A stretch of DNA of 64,000 nt from JAWPMT01 sp965227935 (GTDB lineage: Bacteria > Bacteroidota > Bacteroidia > Cytophagales > Cyclobacteriaceae): the NCBI GenBank assembly GCA_965227935.1, contig CBDDGS010000019.1, positions 310,001 to 374,000 on the forward strand. Direction: 5' to 3'. The notes beneath the pieces were generated by a model. The model searched no databases, was not told the DNA's origin, and saw only the letters and a list, made by a program, of their open reading frames with translations. The position numbers and the translations under genes were made by a program. This document shows positions 33,647-42,675 of this stretch, one piece after another. Every line of letters starts with the position of its first letter. Position 1 is the first letter of the stretch.

Positions 33647-35131
33647 ATGCACGCTTTACTCCCTCAACCAAAACTCACACTCGCACTCATCCGACGACGC
33701 CTTGGCATAGTCGGACTCATTTTGCTCTTCGCCTGCCAGGGAGAGAAGGAACCAGCTAATGAGATCCTCCACCTCAATATGTCCGGCGAGGTCACGAGCA
33801 CCTCTGCCTTATTACAGTCTCGTCTGGTCGCTGCCGACACCCTCGTGCGACAGGATGAGGATGATGTGGCTGGCGTACCGGGCTATGCCTACTTTGAAGT
33901 GGCATCGGATGCTTCTTTCGAGAAATCGGTCTCCAGCGCGGTGATGCCGGTTGATGGCAAGACAGACTTCATACTGAAGGCGGCTTTCCCTCGGTTACAG
34001 CCGAATACCACCTACTACTACCGCCTTTGGCGTGGTGCGGACGAGCTTTCGCTGGCGCCAGGAAAGGTCTGTACCTTCCGTACGCTGCCCGGTGACGGAT
34101 CTGTGGAGCCAGCATCATTCGTCGTCATGAGTTGCATGCATTTTGAGAGATTCTTCGGGTTGGAAAAATCCAGCGGCGGAGGTGATGGCAAGTTTACCGT
34201 AGCACCCTTGTCCGATTGGGAGCGAGCCAATGGATTTCCGGCATTTCGCACCATCAGGGACTTACAGCCATTGTTTGTCGCGGCCACCGGGGACAATGTG
34301 TATTACGACCACCTGCCGGCAGTCAGCCAGGCGGGACTTCGGGCCAAATGGCACCGTCAGTTTTCGTTGCCCATTGTACAGGAGGTGCTGGAGCAAGTAC
34401 CATTCTTTTGGGAGAAGGACGATCACGACTATCGCTTCAATGACGCCGATACGACGAATGAGAAACAGTCGGAGCCTTCTCATCAATTGGGCATGGCTAC
34501 TTTTCGTGAGCAGGTCCCTGTGGGTGAGCCGTACAAGACCGTCCAGGTCAATGACTATGTGCAGGTCTGGCTGGTAGAAGGTAGGGATTTTCGTAGCCCC
34601 AATTCCATGCCAGATGGACCGGACAAGTCGCTTTGGGGTACAGCGCAACGGGAGTGGTTGCAGAGTACCCTTGCCATGAGCGACGCGCCTTTCAAAATTC
34701 TCATTTCCCCAACGCCCCTTGTCGGGCCGGACGATGCTTACAAAAGGGACAACCACGTCAATACAAAGGGATTTCGCTATGAGCGAGATGCATTTTTCGA
34801 TTGGTTGGACGAAAACAAACTGACTGAGAATTTCATCATCATCAACGGCGACCGGCATTGGCAGTATCATTCAGTGGGACCCTACGGCATTCACGAATTT
34901 GGCACAGGCGCTATGGTCCGTCAAAATGCTCGCTATGGCCGGGAGCCCGGTGATCCGAAGTCCACAGATCCGGAGGCTTTGGTGGAGCAGCCCTTCATTC
35001 AGATGGAGCCCACAGGAGGGTTTGTTATGGTCGAACAAGCGGTTGTAAAAGAAATTCCTTCACTAACTGTGAAGGTTTTGAATGCTCAGGGCGACTTATT
35101 GCACCGCTATTCTTTCGATGCAGTAAATTAG
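33647..35131 (+). CDS. PhoD-like metallophosphoesterase lipoprotein
   Basis: 494 residues. Lipoprotein signal with lipobox LLFAC (C30). An N-terminal Ig-like part (about 45-140, ending PNTTYYYRLWRGADELS) precedes a PhoD-type phosphatase domain with VMSCMHFERFF, the metal-site DNVYYDHLP, WEKDDHDYRFNDADTTN, INGDRHWQYH and HEFGTGA. PhoD enzymes are calcium/iron-dependent phosphodiesterases and phosphomonoesterases acting outside the cytoplasm. The usual Tat motif is absent and is replaced by a lipoprotein signal. It lies 281 bases after the molybdenum operon and 17 bases before the DUF4230 gene, with which it may be co-transcribed. Confidence 0.85.
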   Translation: MHALLPQPKLTLALIRRRLGIVGLILLFACQGEKEPANEILHLNMSGEVTSTSALLQSRLVAADTLVRQDEDDVAGVPGYAYFEVASDASFEKSVSSAVMPVDGKTDFILKAAFPRLQPNTTYYYRLWRGADELSLAPGKVCTFRTLPGDGSVEPASFVVMSCMHFERFFGLEKSSGGGDGKFTVAPLSDWERANGFPAFRTIRDLQPLFVAATGDNVYYDHLPAVSQAGLRAKWHRQFSLPIVQEVLEQVPFFWEKDDHDYRFNDADTTNEKQSEPSHQLGMATFREQVPVGEPYKTVQVNDYVQVWLVEGRDFRSPNSMPDGPDKSLWGTAQREWLQSTLAMSDAPFKILISPTPLVGPDDAYKRDNHVNTKGFRYERDAFFDWLDENKLTENFIIINGDRHWQYHSVGPYGIHEFGTGAMVRQNARYGREPGDPKSTDPEALVEQPFIQMEPTGGFVMVEQAVVKEIPSLTVKVLNAQGDLLHRYSFDAVN

Positions 35132-35148
35132 GAGCAAAACATCGTCGA

Positions 35149-35817
35149 TTGATAGGACTCCTCAAAGTGATCCTCCGACTATTGCCGTGGCTTTTGCTGC
35201 TGGCTGTGTTGGCTTGGGTTTTTATTACCAACAAGACCTCCTCATGGTGGGTGGAGGGATCGAAAGAAACGTATCAGAGCCTCGTCCTCACCAAAGTGGA
35301 GCAAATGGGCAAGGTAGAGCTTGTCCAATTCAACTTTCAGGAAGTCACTGAGCTCAAAAAGATCAGTGACTACATTGACCTGCGCCTATTCAAGTACAAA
35401 CCGTTACCAGATGCCAAGGCGGTGTTGATCAGTCAGGGCTCCGCCGTAGGCTGTATCGATCTGGCAAAAGTCCAGGCAGCCGATATTCAGATTTTCAATG
35501 ACAGCATACACATCAGCCTGCCGGAGCCAGAGCTATGCTACTTCAAAGTGGACCTTGAGAAGTCACGGATCTACGATCTCCAGATCAGCTATATGAGTGA
35601 AGAAGAGCAGAAAGCCTTCATTCAGGAGCTGTACCAGGTCGCAGAGGAGGAAATCCGCAATGGTGCCATGGAAGCTGGTATTTTGGAGCAGACCAAAGAA
35701 ACTGCTCATAGTCTCCTTTCTCCCATGCTGACAGGAATATCCGGACGGATAGTTACAGTTTCATTTGATCCCTCGAATCAAAAAGTGTTGCCCGAGGATG
35801 ATCTCGGAGGGCGCTGA
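35149..35817 (+). CDS. DUF4230-family membrane-anchored protein
   Basis: 222 residues from a TTG start, with one N-terminal transmembrane helix (about 4-26) and a soluble remainder. The pattern VLTKVEQMGKVELVQFNFQEVTELKKI, AVLISQGSAVGCIDLAKV and IHISLPEPELCYFKVDLEKSRIYD is that of DUF4230, which is found in many bacteria without known function. The C-terminal ~50 residues include a charged region likely to face the periplasm. Directly follows the PhoD-like gene (17 bases), probably one operon. The stop overlaps a 17-base palindrome (35816-35832). Confidence 0.8.
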   Translation: MIGLLKVILRLLPWLLLLAVLAWVFITNKTSSWWVEGSKETYQSLVLTKVEQMGKVELVQFNFQEVTELKKISDYIDLRLFKYKPLPDAKAVLISQGSAVGCIDLAKVQAADIQIFNDSIHISLPEPELCYFKVDLEKSRIYDLQISYMSEEEQKAFIQELYQVAEEEIRNGAMEAGILEQTKETAHSLLSPMLTGISGRIVTVSFDPSNQKVLPEDDLGGR

Positions 35818-35832
35818 ACAATATTATTGTTC
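35816..35832. repeat. 17-base perfect palindrome at the DUF4230 stop
   Basis: GAACAATATTATTGTTC has 8-base arms around a single T and begins at the second base of the stop codon. No T-run follows; possibly a processing hairpin. Confidence 0.5.
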
Positions 35833-36090
35833 TTGAATCAACACATTGCGCCTTTTACTGGATTGGATGCCCTAAAAAAAGAAAGGTAATACTGCCTTCC
35901 TGTACCCAGGATTGCAGTATCACCTCAAATTTAACATCAGTGAATCAATGAATAATTTACCTTCGTTCGAAAGTATTGTAAATGTAAGAATAAAATCGTT
36001 ACTCTAGAGCAATTTTATTATTCATTGTTATATTAGCAGCTGGTTATAGATTAGTGATTTCTATTTCCAGGGCCGATAATTAGCGAAGGA
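35833..36090. other. AT-rich intergenic stretch ending in a terminator
   Basis: 258 bases with no ORF or clear promoter. It ends at a strong plus-strand terminator (36091-36125) 270 bases beyond the nearest plus-strand stop codon, so an untranslated transcript or a long 3' UTR of the DUF4230 gene is possible. Confidence 0.5.
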
Positions 36091-36125
36091 AAAGGGTCAA
36101 TAGCATTACTATTGGCCTTTTTTTG
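36091..36125 (+). terminator. rho-independent terminator
   Basis: AAAGGGTCAATAG (36091-36103) pairs with CTATTGGCCTTT (36109-36120) with one bulge, then further T (seven in a row from 36118). Confidence 0.8.
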
Positions 36126-36229
36126 TGCTTTTTCGGCACCTATTCCCCCGTAGTTTTCCGAACGAAACATTTCAGATCACCATCGAGAAATGTTATCTTC
36201 ACCGTTCAACTCGCCAAATTCTATGTGAC

Positions 36230-36838
36230 ATGAAAGAAAAAACTACGAATGTCGTCATATTTCTTATTGCCCTTTTCGTCACCGTGGGTTGCGCCTACGA
36301 TGAACTAGGAGAAATAGAGACGAACTTCCGAAGGACAGAGAGTACCTCTGGTACAAGCACAAAAGATGACATAAATCCTAAAGCCGAGGGGGACCCTGAC
36401 CCTGATTTCGAGCAACATACTGATGATGACGGTTCAGAATCTGAAGAATCAGACTCTGAGGAGACGGACGCAGACGAAAACTACGAAACGGATGAAGGTG
36501 TGGATCCTGATGGGGATACCGACGCTGACAGCTCCGAACCTGAAAATGATTCATCGTCTGACGACGGTGTGATCGAGGAATGGCCAGATGGTGACTTCAC
36601 TTGGGGGTCGGGAGCGGAGACTTCAGGTGCTCAAAGTACAGGAAGTGAGAGTACATCGGATGAGGATCCCGAGGAGTCCAATGCAAGTGATCCAGGGCTC
36701 AATACTGACACTGGGACTTCTGTCTTAGGTCACACGCCCGAGGAGCCGAGTAGCGACAGCAAAGCTCCAGATTCAAATTCAGACGAAATGAGTGGACACG
36801 AACCTACGCCAGCTTGGACGTCTAGTGGAGGTTCATAG
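36230..36838 (+). CDS. very acidic, Ser/Asp/Glu-rich lipoprotein
   Basis: 202 residues from ATG 36230; the longer ORF start at 36125 is inside the terminator region and gives no signal peptide. Lipoprotein signal with lipobox FVTVGC (C22). The rest is a low-complexity, strongly acidic segment (DDDGSESEESDSEETDADEN, DPDGDTDADSSEPENDSSSD and similar), resembling calcium-binding or spacer sequences, but no repeat unit or known fold is recognised. It ends without a globular domain. Such tails are found in surface lipoproteins of marine Bacteroidota. Preceded by a terminator and followed by the TPR gene after 172 bases; it seems monocistronic. Confidence 0.65.
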   Translation: MKEKTTNVVIFLIALFVTVGCAYDELGEIETNFRRTESTSGTSTKDDINPKAEGDPDPDFEQHTDDDGSESEESDSEETDADENYETDEGVDPDGDTDADSSEPENDSSSDDGVIEEWPDGDFTWGSGAETSGAQSTGSESTSDEDPEESNASDPGLNTDTGTSVLGHTPEEPSSDSKAPDSNSDEMSGHEPTPAWTSSGGS

Positions 36839-37010
36839 AGTGCCCTGAAGAAATTAGGAATCAATTCGGCTCTTTCGCTGCAAAGTAGGAGAGAACCGAC
36901 TGTGGATAGATTGAAGAGATTTTTGGGACTTCGACTTCTGACGAATGGGAGGGAGTTGAATTCCTGCTCGTTTTTGAGCGCTAGTTATCGAATCGTAATT
37001 TGATGCCCTT

Positions 37011-38351
37011 GTGAAATTTTGGCGCATTGTTATTTGTGGCCTGATCTGTTTCTTGACAGTCGAGTTCGTTGGAGCAAGCGCTGGGATCGATCCCAGTGTT
37101 AGTCTCGCGATCGAAAAAAGTCAGGAGCTAATGGAATCCAATCCGCATGGGGCATTGGCGCTCATGGATACGCTCTTGTGGAATGAGAAATTGGATAATG
37201 AGGAGCTAACGGAAATCCATTATCAAAGGGGCAAGATCTACTATCTGGAGCTATTAGAGAAAGGTGATGCTATTCTCAGTTTCTATCAGGCGCTTCGTCA
37301 TTGTAAGCAGACGGAGAATGTTCTGCGGCAGAATGACATCCTTACCTATCTAGGTCTATCCTACAAAGCGCTGAATCACTTTGAGTATTCCCGCCAGTAC
37401 TATTTGGAGGCACTCTCATTGGATTTACCGGAAGTTAAGCCACGTCTGTTTACGCTATACAATTTGGCGAAGACCCTTCAACTTGATGAGAAATATGACT
37501 CGGCAATTGCCGTGGAGAAGCATCTTATTTATGAGTTTCGAAAGATAGAGGGAATGGAAGGCTTTGCACTTTCCAGCCAATTAGGGCTAGGGACCAGTTA
37601 CTTCGGAAAAGAGGATTGGGGTGAAGCTCTGGCCACCTATCGTGGTTTGCTGGATGCTGCCAACGAAAACGAAGATTTGCGACTAAAAGCAAAAGTCCTA
37701 AATAGCCTTGGAGCTATTTACATCAACATAGAGCAGCCTGATAGTGCTCAAACACTTCTCTCCCAGGCATTGCCTTTAATGGTTGCGGAAGGTGATGAAC
37801 AATTGCTGTTAGAGATCTACAATAATCTCGGGGTACTGGCTGAATGGGAAGGGGACCTACTGCAGGCTCGGGAATTCTGGATGAAGAGTGCGGCCCTCGA
37901 TCCGAGGCTTGTGGACGTAAACATTCAAATAGCTAACATACAAGATGTAATTCGAATTAGTGAAGGCCTCGGCGACCAGGAAGCAGCTCTGAGATATAGC
38001 CAGAGGCTCAATGAAATCATGATTCCGCTCTTGGAGTTGCAGGAGTCCTTTGAGGAACAGCACACACGCTACCTGGCGGAGAAAATTCGAACGGAAATTG
38101 AAGCATTTGAACTTCGGGAGTCGCTGACGATCGCTCAGCTTCGCATATCACTAATTGCCACGGTGCTCGCTCTTATCATGGTGATAGGGGCGTTGGTTTA
38201 TTGGATCCTAAAGAAGCGGCAGCGACTGGATGATTCTGTCATCGAGCATCTCAAACAGCGCGACCAACTGCTGTACTACATAAGCTACCGATACAATTTG
38301 GATGTACCCTCGATGATGCGGGAGATGCACAGTGAGGACAAGCTCATATGA
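37011..38351 (+). CDS. TPR protein with C-terminal transmembrane helix
   Basis: 446 residues from a GTG start, with a signal peptide (about 1-22). Ten or so TPR-like helices follow (NPHGALALMDTLLWNEKL, ILTYLGLSYKALNHFEYSRQYYLEALSL, AKVLNSLGAIYINIEQPDSAQTLLSQALPL), then a coiled coil (about 325-375), one transmembrane helix (about 378-398, ISLIATVLALIMVIGALVYWIL) and a short basic cytosolic tail with HLKQRDQLLYYISYRYNLDV. This is the sensor half of the TPR kinases or regulators common in the phylum, but without kinase or HTH domain. It converges on the XRE gene at 38382 with 30 bases between. Possibly signals through a separate partner. Confidence 0.75.
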   Translation: MKFWRIVICGLICFLTVEFVGASAGIDPSVSLAIEKSQELMESNPHGALALMDTLLWNEKLDNEELTEIHYQRGKIYYLELLEKGDAILSFYQALRHCKQTENVLRQNDILTYLGLSYKALNHFEYSRQYYLEALSLDLPEVKPRLFTLYNLAKTLQLDEKYDSAIAVEKHLIYEFRKIEGMEGFALSSQLGLGTSYFGKEDWGEALATYRGLLDAANENEDLRLKAKVLNSLGAIYINIEQPDSAQTLLSQALPLMVAEGDEQLLLEIYNNLGVLAEWEGDLLQAREFWMKSAALDPRLVDVNIQIANIQDVIRISEGLGDQEAALRYSQRLNEIMIPLLELQESFEEQHTRYLAEKIRTEIEAFELRESLTIAQLRISLIATVLALIMVIGALVYWILKKRQRLDDSVIEHLKQRDQLLYYISYRYNLDVPSMMREMHSEDKLI

Positions 38352-38381
38352 TAGAGGACACCAGATGTTGGTGCCGATTAG

Positions 38382-38876
38382 TTACTCTTCCTTTTTCCCG
38401 TTTTTTTCCAGCAGACCAATGTACTTGTCCTTCAGTTCCAGGTTTTCCCGTAAGAGGTCTTGATTTACTTGCTTTTGCTGGATAAACATCCGGCGCATTT
38501 CTTCCTTACTTAGCTCATCCAGGTATTGGTACCTGATGTGCTCGGCGACACCCTCGTCCACCCACGAGTCAATCTGTTTGCTTCTTTCTTCCTCCGTGTG
38601 CTGTGAGGACTTGGACTCCTCCTTGCGGAACACAGAGTGCTTGGACATGTCGAGTCGCATGAACTTGCTCGGATCCAGCTTGAAATAGTCCATGATCTCC
38701 AGGTACTTTTCAAGCTTCGGAAGAACACCACCTTCGTAAGAGTTGACATTGGACTTACTTAGATGGAATAACCTCCCAAATTGTTCTTGCGACATTCCGT
38801 GCTGAGCGCGTAAGTACTTAAGATTTCGTTGAAAATAGTTCAAGTTGGTACAGTCCAATTCTGCAACTTCACTCAC
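38382..38876 (-). CDS. XRE-family helix-turn-helix regulator
   Basis: 164 residues. Residues ~15-75 form an HTH_3 domain (FQRNLKYLRAQHGMSQEQFGRLFHLSKSNVNSYEGG...LEKYLEIMDYF). Residues 90-125 are charged and linker-like; 125-160 form a coiled coil (EEMRRMFIQQKQVNQDLLRENLELKDKYI), which suggests dimerisation. No ligand-binding domain. It is convergent with the TPR-membrane protein and divergent from a 427-base gene-free stretch preceding the GMC oxidoreductase. Targets unknown; it might act on its own upstream region. Confidence 0.88.
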   Translation of the reverse strand: MSEVAELDCTNLNYFQRNLKYLRAQHGMSQEQFGRLFHLSKSNVNSYEGGVLPKLEKYLEIMDYFKLDPSKFMRLDMSKHSVFRKEESKSSQHTEEERSKQIDSWVDEGVAEHIRYQYLDELSKEEMRRMFIQQKQVNQDLLRENLELKDKYIGLLEKNGKKEE

Positions 38877-39303
38877 CTGAGCCAGTTGGCGTTCTTCAAG
38901 TCTTCCGCATTTTCATCTCGCTGTGTACTCGGGCAAAACTATTGTTTTTCACAAAACATTTCCGCCATCATTTGACCAATTATCAGGCTTATCAGCTAGG
39001 TATGAAGATAGCTGGAAGAGGCAATATGATGATTAATAACCATTATGGGCATTTTACCATTTTATGGGTTTTTGAGAATTGTAGTTCAACTCCACGTATG
39101 GACCAAGACAGGGCGGCTACGCTTGGGGTATGTGGATTGGACTGCGGCGACCAGGTTCTTAACGACACTTTGTGGGTAGGCGATGGCATTTCGGGTGGCT
39201 GGCGAATAGGATCTGCCAAATAGCCAACGGAGACGTCTGGTAGATTGTGAAAATTGCACGATATTGACAACTGAATGTCTTCACTTCCTATAGAAACCCA
39301 AGC
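38877..39303. other. intergenic region between the XRE gene and the GMC oxidoreductase
   Basis: 427 bases, divergent promoters expected. A short inverted repeat TTGTTTT-tcac-AAAACA near 38943 is the most operator-like element. A 93-codon plus-strand ORF (38942-39223) lacks signs of being a gene (no RBS, no recognisable domain). Confidence 0.5.
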
Positions 39304-41019
39304 ATGCAAATAATAGAGCAGTCGAAAAACTATGATGTCATTATAGTGGGCTCCGGTGCCGGCGGCGGCATGGCCACCTACAACCTGGCGAATGCCGGCC
39401 TCAAGGTAGCCGTGGTAGAGGCTGGCCCATACTTTGACCCCGCGGACCCTGAACAGCGCACCCAACTGCGATGGCCTTGGGAGTCGCCCAGAAGAGGTGC
39501 TGGATCCGCTCGACCATTTGGCGATTTTGACAGTGCCTATGGTGGGTGGGAGATCGACGGAGAGCCATACACACGAGCTTCTGGTACTGAGTTTGACTGG
39601 TTTCGATCGCGTATGCTTGGCGGACGTACCAACCACTGGGGTCGCATCTCCCTGAGGTTTGGTCCCTTGGATTTCAAGCGCAGGGACCTCGATGGTTTGG
39701 GTGACAATTGGCCCATCTCCTATGACGATGTGAAGCCCTACTACGATAAGGTAGATAAGCTTATAGGTGTGTTTGGTTCCAAAGAGAACATACCCAATGA
39801 ACCTGACGGCTTTTTCTTGCCGCCCCCAAAGCCGAGGCTGCATGAGCTGTACTACATGAATGCAGCGAAGAAAGCGGGGATACCGGCGATTCCCTCTCGA
39901 TTGTCCATTCTCACGAAGCCCATCAATCCCGATCGGGGCGTTTGCTTTTATTGCAGGCAGTGCAACAGGGCCTGCATGGCCTATGCGGACTTTTCCGCGG
40001 GGACGTGCCTTATATTCCCAGCGCAGAAAAATGGACAGGTCGACCTCTATACCAACGCGATGGTCCGCGAAGTGCTCACCGATAATGAGGGCAAGGCTAC
40101 CGGTGTATCGTATATCAACAAGGAGGATCGAAAGGAGTACGAATTGAAAGGGAAGGTCGTGGTACTGGCGGCTTCGGCGTGCAGCACTGCCAGGATCATG
40201 CTCAATTCGAAGAGCAGCGCTCATGAAAATGGCCTTGGCAACTCCAGTGATGTCGTCGGTAAGTACCTGCATGATTCCACTGGGACGGATCGCATGGCCT
40301 TTGTTCCCCAACTGATGGATCGGGAGATCTACAATGAAGATGGAGTGGGAGGAATGCACGTGTACACGCCATGGTGGCTCAATGACTCCAAGCTTGACTT
40401 TCCTCGGGGTTATCACATTGAGGTCTGGGGCGGTATGAGCATGCCGGCTTATGGTTTCGGCTTTGGCGCCAACAACTTCGCCAAGTACCTGGGCGAGCGA
40501 GTAGGGGGGTACGGCAACGACCTTCGCAAGGATGTACGTCGCTTCTACGGTTCCTTTATTGGGATGTCTGGTCGCGGCGAGTGCATTGCCCGGGAAGACA
40601 ACTATTGTGAGATTGATCCCAATGCTGTTGATGAGTGGGGTATTCCGGTGTTGCGATTCAACTACACCTGGTCAGAGCATGAGCGCCAGCAGGCCAAGCA
40701 TATGCACCAGACTTTTGAGCAGATCTTTGAAGCGATGGGTGGAGAAATACTGTGGGATGCGCCAGGCGCTGATGATGACTACGGTTTGTTAGCTCCAGGG
40801 AGGATCATCCACGAAGTTGGGACAACCCGTATGGGCAACGATCCGAAGCGCTCAGTGACCAACAAGTATCAGCAACTGCATGACGTAAAAAATGTCTTCG
40901 TGTGCGATGGCGGTCCATTTGTGTCACAGGCCGATAAAAATCCTACATGGACGATCCTCGCCCTTGCGTGGAGAACGTCCGACTACATCATTGAACAGTT
41001 GAAACAGCAAAATATTTAG
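39304..41019 (+). CDS. GMC-family FAD oxidoreductase (gluconate/sugar dehydrogenase-like)
   Basis: 571 residues. The FAD-binding GSGAGGGMATYNLANAGLKVAVVEAG (residues 17-41), the GMC signature near GGRTNHWGRISLRF, and the C-terminal domain with HEVGTTRMG...NVFVCDGG...NPTWTILALAWR are present. A cysteine group C214, C217, C220, C224 and C235 lies in VCFYCRQCNRACMAYADFSAGTC, similar in position to the iron-sulphur ligands of three-subunit sugar dehydrogenases, so this subunit may carry a cluster. No signal peptide; export with a Tat-signal partner is possible. The next gene (3 bases later) encodes a gluconate dehydrogenase subunit-3-like protein, forming the enzyme complex. Confidence 0.9.
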   Translation: MQIIEQSKNYDVIIVGSGAGGGMATYNLANAGLKVAVVEAGPYFDPADPEQRTQLRWPWESPRRGAGSARPFGDFDSAYGGWEIDGEPYTRASGTEFDWFRSRMLGGRTNHWGRISLRFGPLDFKRRDLDGLGDNWPISYDDVKPYYDKVDKLIGVFGSKENIPNEPDGFFLPPPKPRLHELYYMNAAKKAGIPAIPSRLSILTKPINPDRGVCFYCRQCNRACMAYADFSAGTCLIFPAQKNGQVDLYTNAMVREVLTDNEGKATGVSYINKEDRKEYELKGKVVVLAASACSTARIMLNSKSSAHENGLGNSSDVVGKYLHDSTGTDRMAFVPQLMDREIYNEDGVGGMHVYTPWWLNDSKLDFPRGYHIEVWGGMSMPAYGFGFGANNFAKYLGERVGGYGNDLRKDVRRFYGSFIGMSGRGECIAREDNYCEIDPNAVDEWGIPVLRFNYTWSEHERQQAKHMHQTFEQIFEAMGGEILWDAPGADDDYGLLAPGRIIHEVGTTRMGNDPKRSVTNKYQQLHDVKNVFVCDGGPFVSQADKNPTWTILALAWRTSDYIIEQLKQQNI

Positions 41020-41022
41020 ACC

Positions 41023-41733
41023 ATGGATAGAAGGGAAAGCCTCAAAACATTGTTCGTCGGCTCACTCGCTGGCGGTATGGCTATTTCAGGTTGCGAGACG
41101 ACACCGGAGACGGAGGATCAGCTTCCAGGCACACCAGCCGAAACGGAAGGCTATGGCAGAACACCGAAAGAAGTGGCCAGGGATTTGAAGTTGCAGGAGG
41201 AAACGTTTTTTACGCCTCATGAAATGGAGACACTCGCCACGCTTTGTGATATCATCCTGCCACCAACAGATGGTTATGTTTCTGCCACACAAGCTGAAGT
41301 TCCGGCATTTATGGAATTCATTGTGAAGGACATTCCCTCACATCAGCTACCCATCCGCGGAGGGATCATGTGGCTGGACAATTTCAGCAATCAGTTATTC
41401 AACAAGGAGTTCAAGAAGCTGGAGGATAGCCAACACGTAGAGATTTGTGATCAGATCGCCTATCCCGATAATGAGGAGCCTACACTTCAGCCAGGTATCC
41501 GGTTCTTCTCTCTTGTTCGCGATCTGACGCTCACAGGTTTTTACACGTCCAAACCGGGAATTGATGAGCTCGGATACAAGGGAAATACCCCCAATGTGTG
41601 GGATGGCGTGCCAGACGAAGTACTGAAGAAACACGGCCTCTCCTACGATGAGGATATCTTGTCCAAGTGCGTGGACCAGAGCACCCGTGGAGAGATGGCC
41701 CAGTGGGACGAGGACGGCAACCTGATCACCTAA
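41023..41733 (+). CDS. gluconate 2-dehydrogenase subunit 3 family protein
   Basis: 236 residues. The N-terminus has a twin-arginine-like motif (MDRRESLKTLFVGSLAGG) and a cysteine at residue 27 (GCETT), suggesting a Tat lipoprotein. The domain from about residue 60 (EETFFTPHEMETLATLCDIILPPTDGYVSATQAEVPAFMEFIV ... DLTLTGFYTSKPGIDELGYKG) is the gluconate dehydrogenase subunit-3 fold, which assists and exports the FAD subunit. It follows the GMC gene by 3 bases and is followed by the ROK kinase after 24 bases, so all three are one transcript. The physiological substrate (a sugar or sugar acid) cannot be told from sequence. Confidence 0.9.
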   Translation: MDRRESLKTLFVGSLAGGMAISGCETTPETEDQLPGTPAETEGYGRTPKEVARDLKLQEETFFTPHEMETLATLCDIILPPTDGYVSATQAEVPAFMEFIVKDIPSHQLPIRGGIMWLDNFSNQLFNKEFKKLEDSQHVEICDQIAYPDNEEPTLQPGIRFFSLVRDLTLTGFYTSKPGIDELGYKGNTPNVWDGVPDEVLKKHGLSYDEDILSKCVDQSTRGEMAQWDEDGNLIT

Positions 41734-41757
41734 ACCTCAGCGATCGCGACCTACGAA

Positions 41758-42597
41758 ATGCAATACGTGCTGGGAGTCGATTTAGGAGGTACCAAAGTGG
41801 CCGCCGGACTGGTTTCGGAAGGTGAGGCGACGGAGGTGGAGAAGGTACCCATTCGCTCAAAGGGAAGCAAGCAGGAAGTGCTTCAGGACATCTACAGTGT
41901 ACTTGATAAGTATGATATTTCATCGGTGAGAGGCATTGGCGTGGGTGTTCCCGGGACGGTCGATGCTTCCGGTGTCATCTTTGATATTCAAAACATCCCC
42001 TCATGGAAGAGGGTGCCACTGAAGTCACTGCTGGAGGAGCGATACGGCTTGCCGGTTCGTATCAATAATGATTCGAACTGCTTTGCACTTGGCGAAAGAC
42101 ACTTTGGTAAAGGGCGCTCTTACGACAATTTCGCTGGGGTCACCATTGGGACAGGATTGGGAACCGGCATTATTGTCAATGGCCAGCTCTATCATGGCGC
42201 CAACATAGGTGCAGGAGAGTTTGGCATGATCCCCTACAGAGACCACGTGCTAGAGTACTATGCCAGTGGCTCATTCTTTGCGAATGTCCATGGAGTCTCG
42301 GGGTTTGATGTCTATCAACGCGCCAATGATGGCGACGCTCAGGCATTGGCGTATTATCGAGAGTTGGGACATCACCTGGGTGAAGCACTCAAGATCCTCA
42401 TGTTCGCGATCGACCCGCAGGCCTTTATTCTGGGAGGATCGGTCGTCGCTGGATATGATTTCTTCAAGGCGTCGATGATGGATACGGTCGCGGCATTCCC
42501 CTATCGGAACGTTTTGGAGGGGTTAACGGTCGAGGTGAGTAACATGGACGAAAGCGCCATTTTGGGGGCAGCGGCGTTGGCAGTTCAGGCACCTTGA
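41758..42597 (+). CDS. ROK-family sugar kinase without the zinc motif
   Basis: 279 residues. The actin-like ATPase fold shows phosphate-1 VDLGGTKVAAGLV (residues 7-19), GVGVPGTVDASG, INNDSNCFALGERHFGKG and the adenosine-side GTGLGTGIIVNGQLYHGANIGAGEFG. In most ROK proteins this is followed by the zinc-binding CxCGxxGC; here the stretch reads MIPYRDHVLEYYASG, so zinc ligands are missing. Glucose or a related sugar is the likely substrate. The position after GMC and subunit-3 genes suggests that it phosphorylates the sugar whose oxidised form the dehydrogenase produces, or a competing route. Last gene of the operon. Confidence 0.85.
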   Translation: MQYVLGVDLGGTKVAAGLVSEGEATEVEKVPIRSKGSKQEVLQDIYSVLDKYDISSVRGIGVGVPGTVDASGVIFDIQNIPSWKRVPLKSLLEERYGLPVRINNDSNCFALGERHFGKGRSYDNFAGVTIGTGLGTGIIVNGQLYHGANIGAGEFGMIPYRDHVLEYYASGSFFANVHGVSGFDVYQRANDGDAQALAYYRELGHHLGEALKILMFAIDPQAFILGGSVVAGYDFFKASMMDTVAAFPYRNVLEGLTVEVSNMDESAILGAAALAVQAP

Positions 42598-42675
42598 GTG
42601 TCAAGGAACAACCTGGCCTCCGACTGGTTATGAAATTGGAACATACCAAAAAGAGAATTCATCTAACTACTCGAT

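Noticed and set aside
33407..33652. 81-codon minus-strand frame after the molybdoenzyme gene
   Set aside because: Lies in the GC-rich repeat-like element; no protein features.
38942..39223. 93-codon plus-strand frame before the GMC gene
   Set aside because: No recognisable domain, no ribosome-binding site, unnatural composition.
39043..40416. 457-codon minus-strand frame opposite the GMC oxidoreductase
   Set aside because: Antisense to a well-supported gene, no ribosome-binding site or domain.
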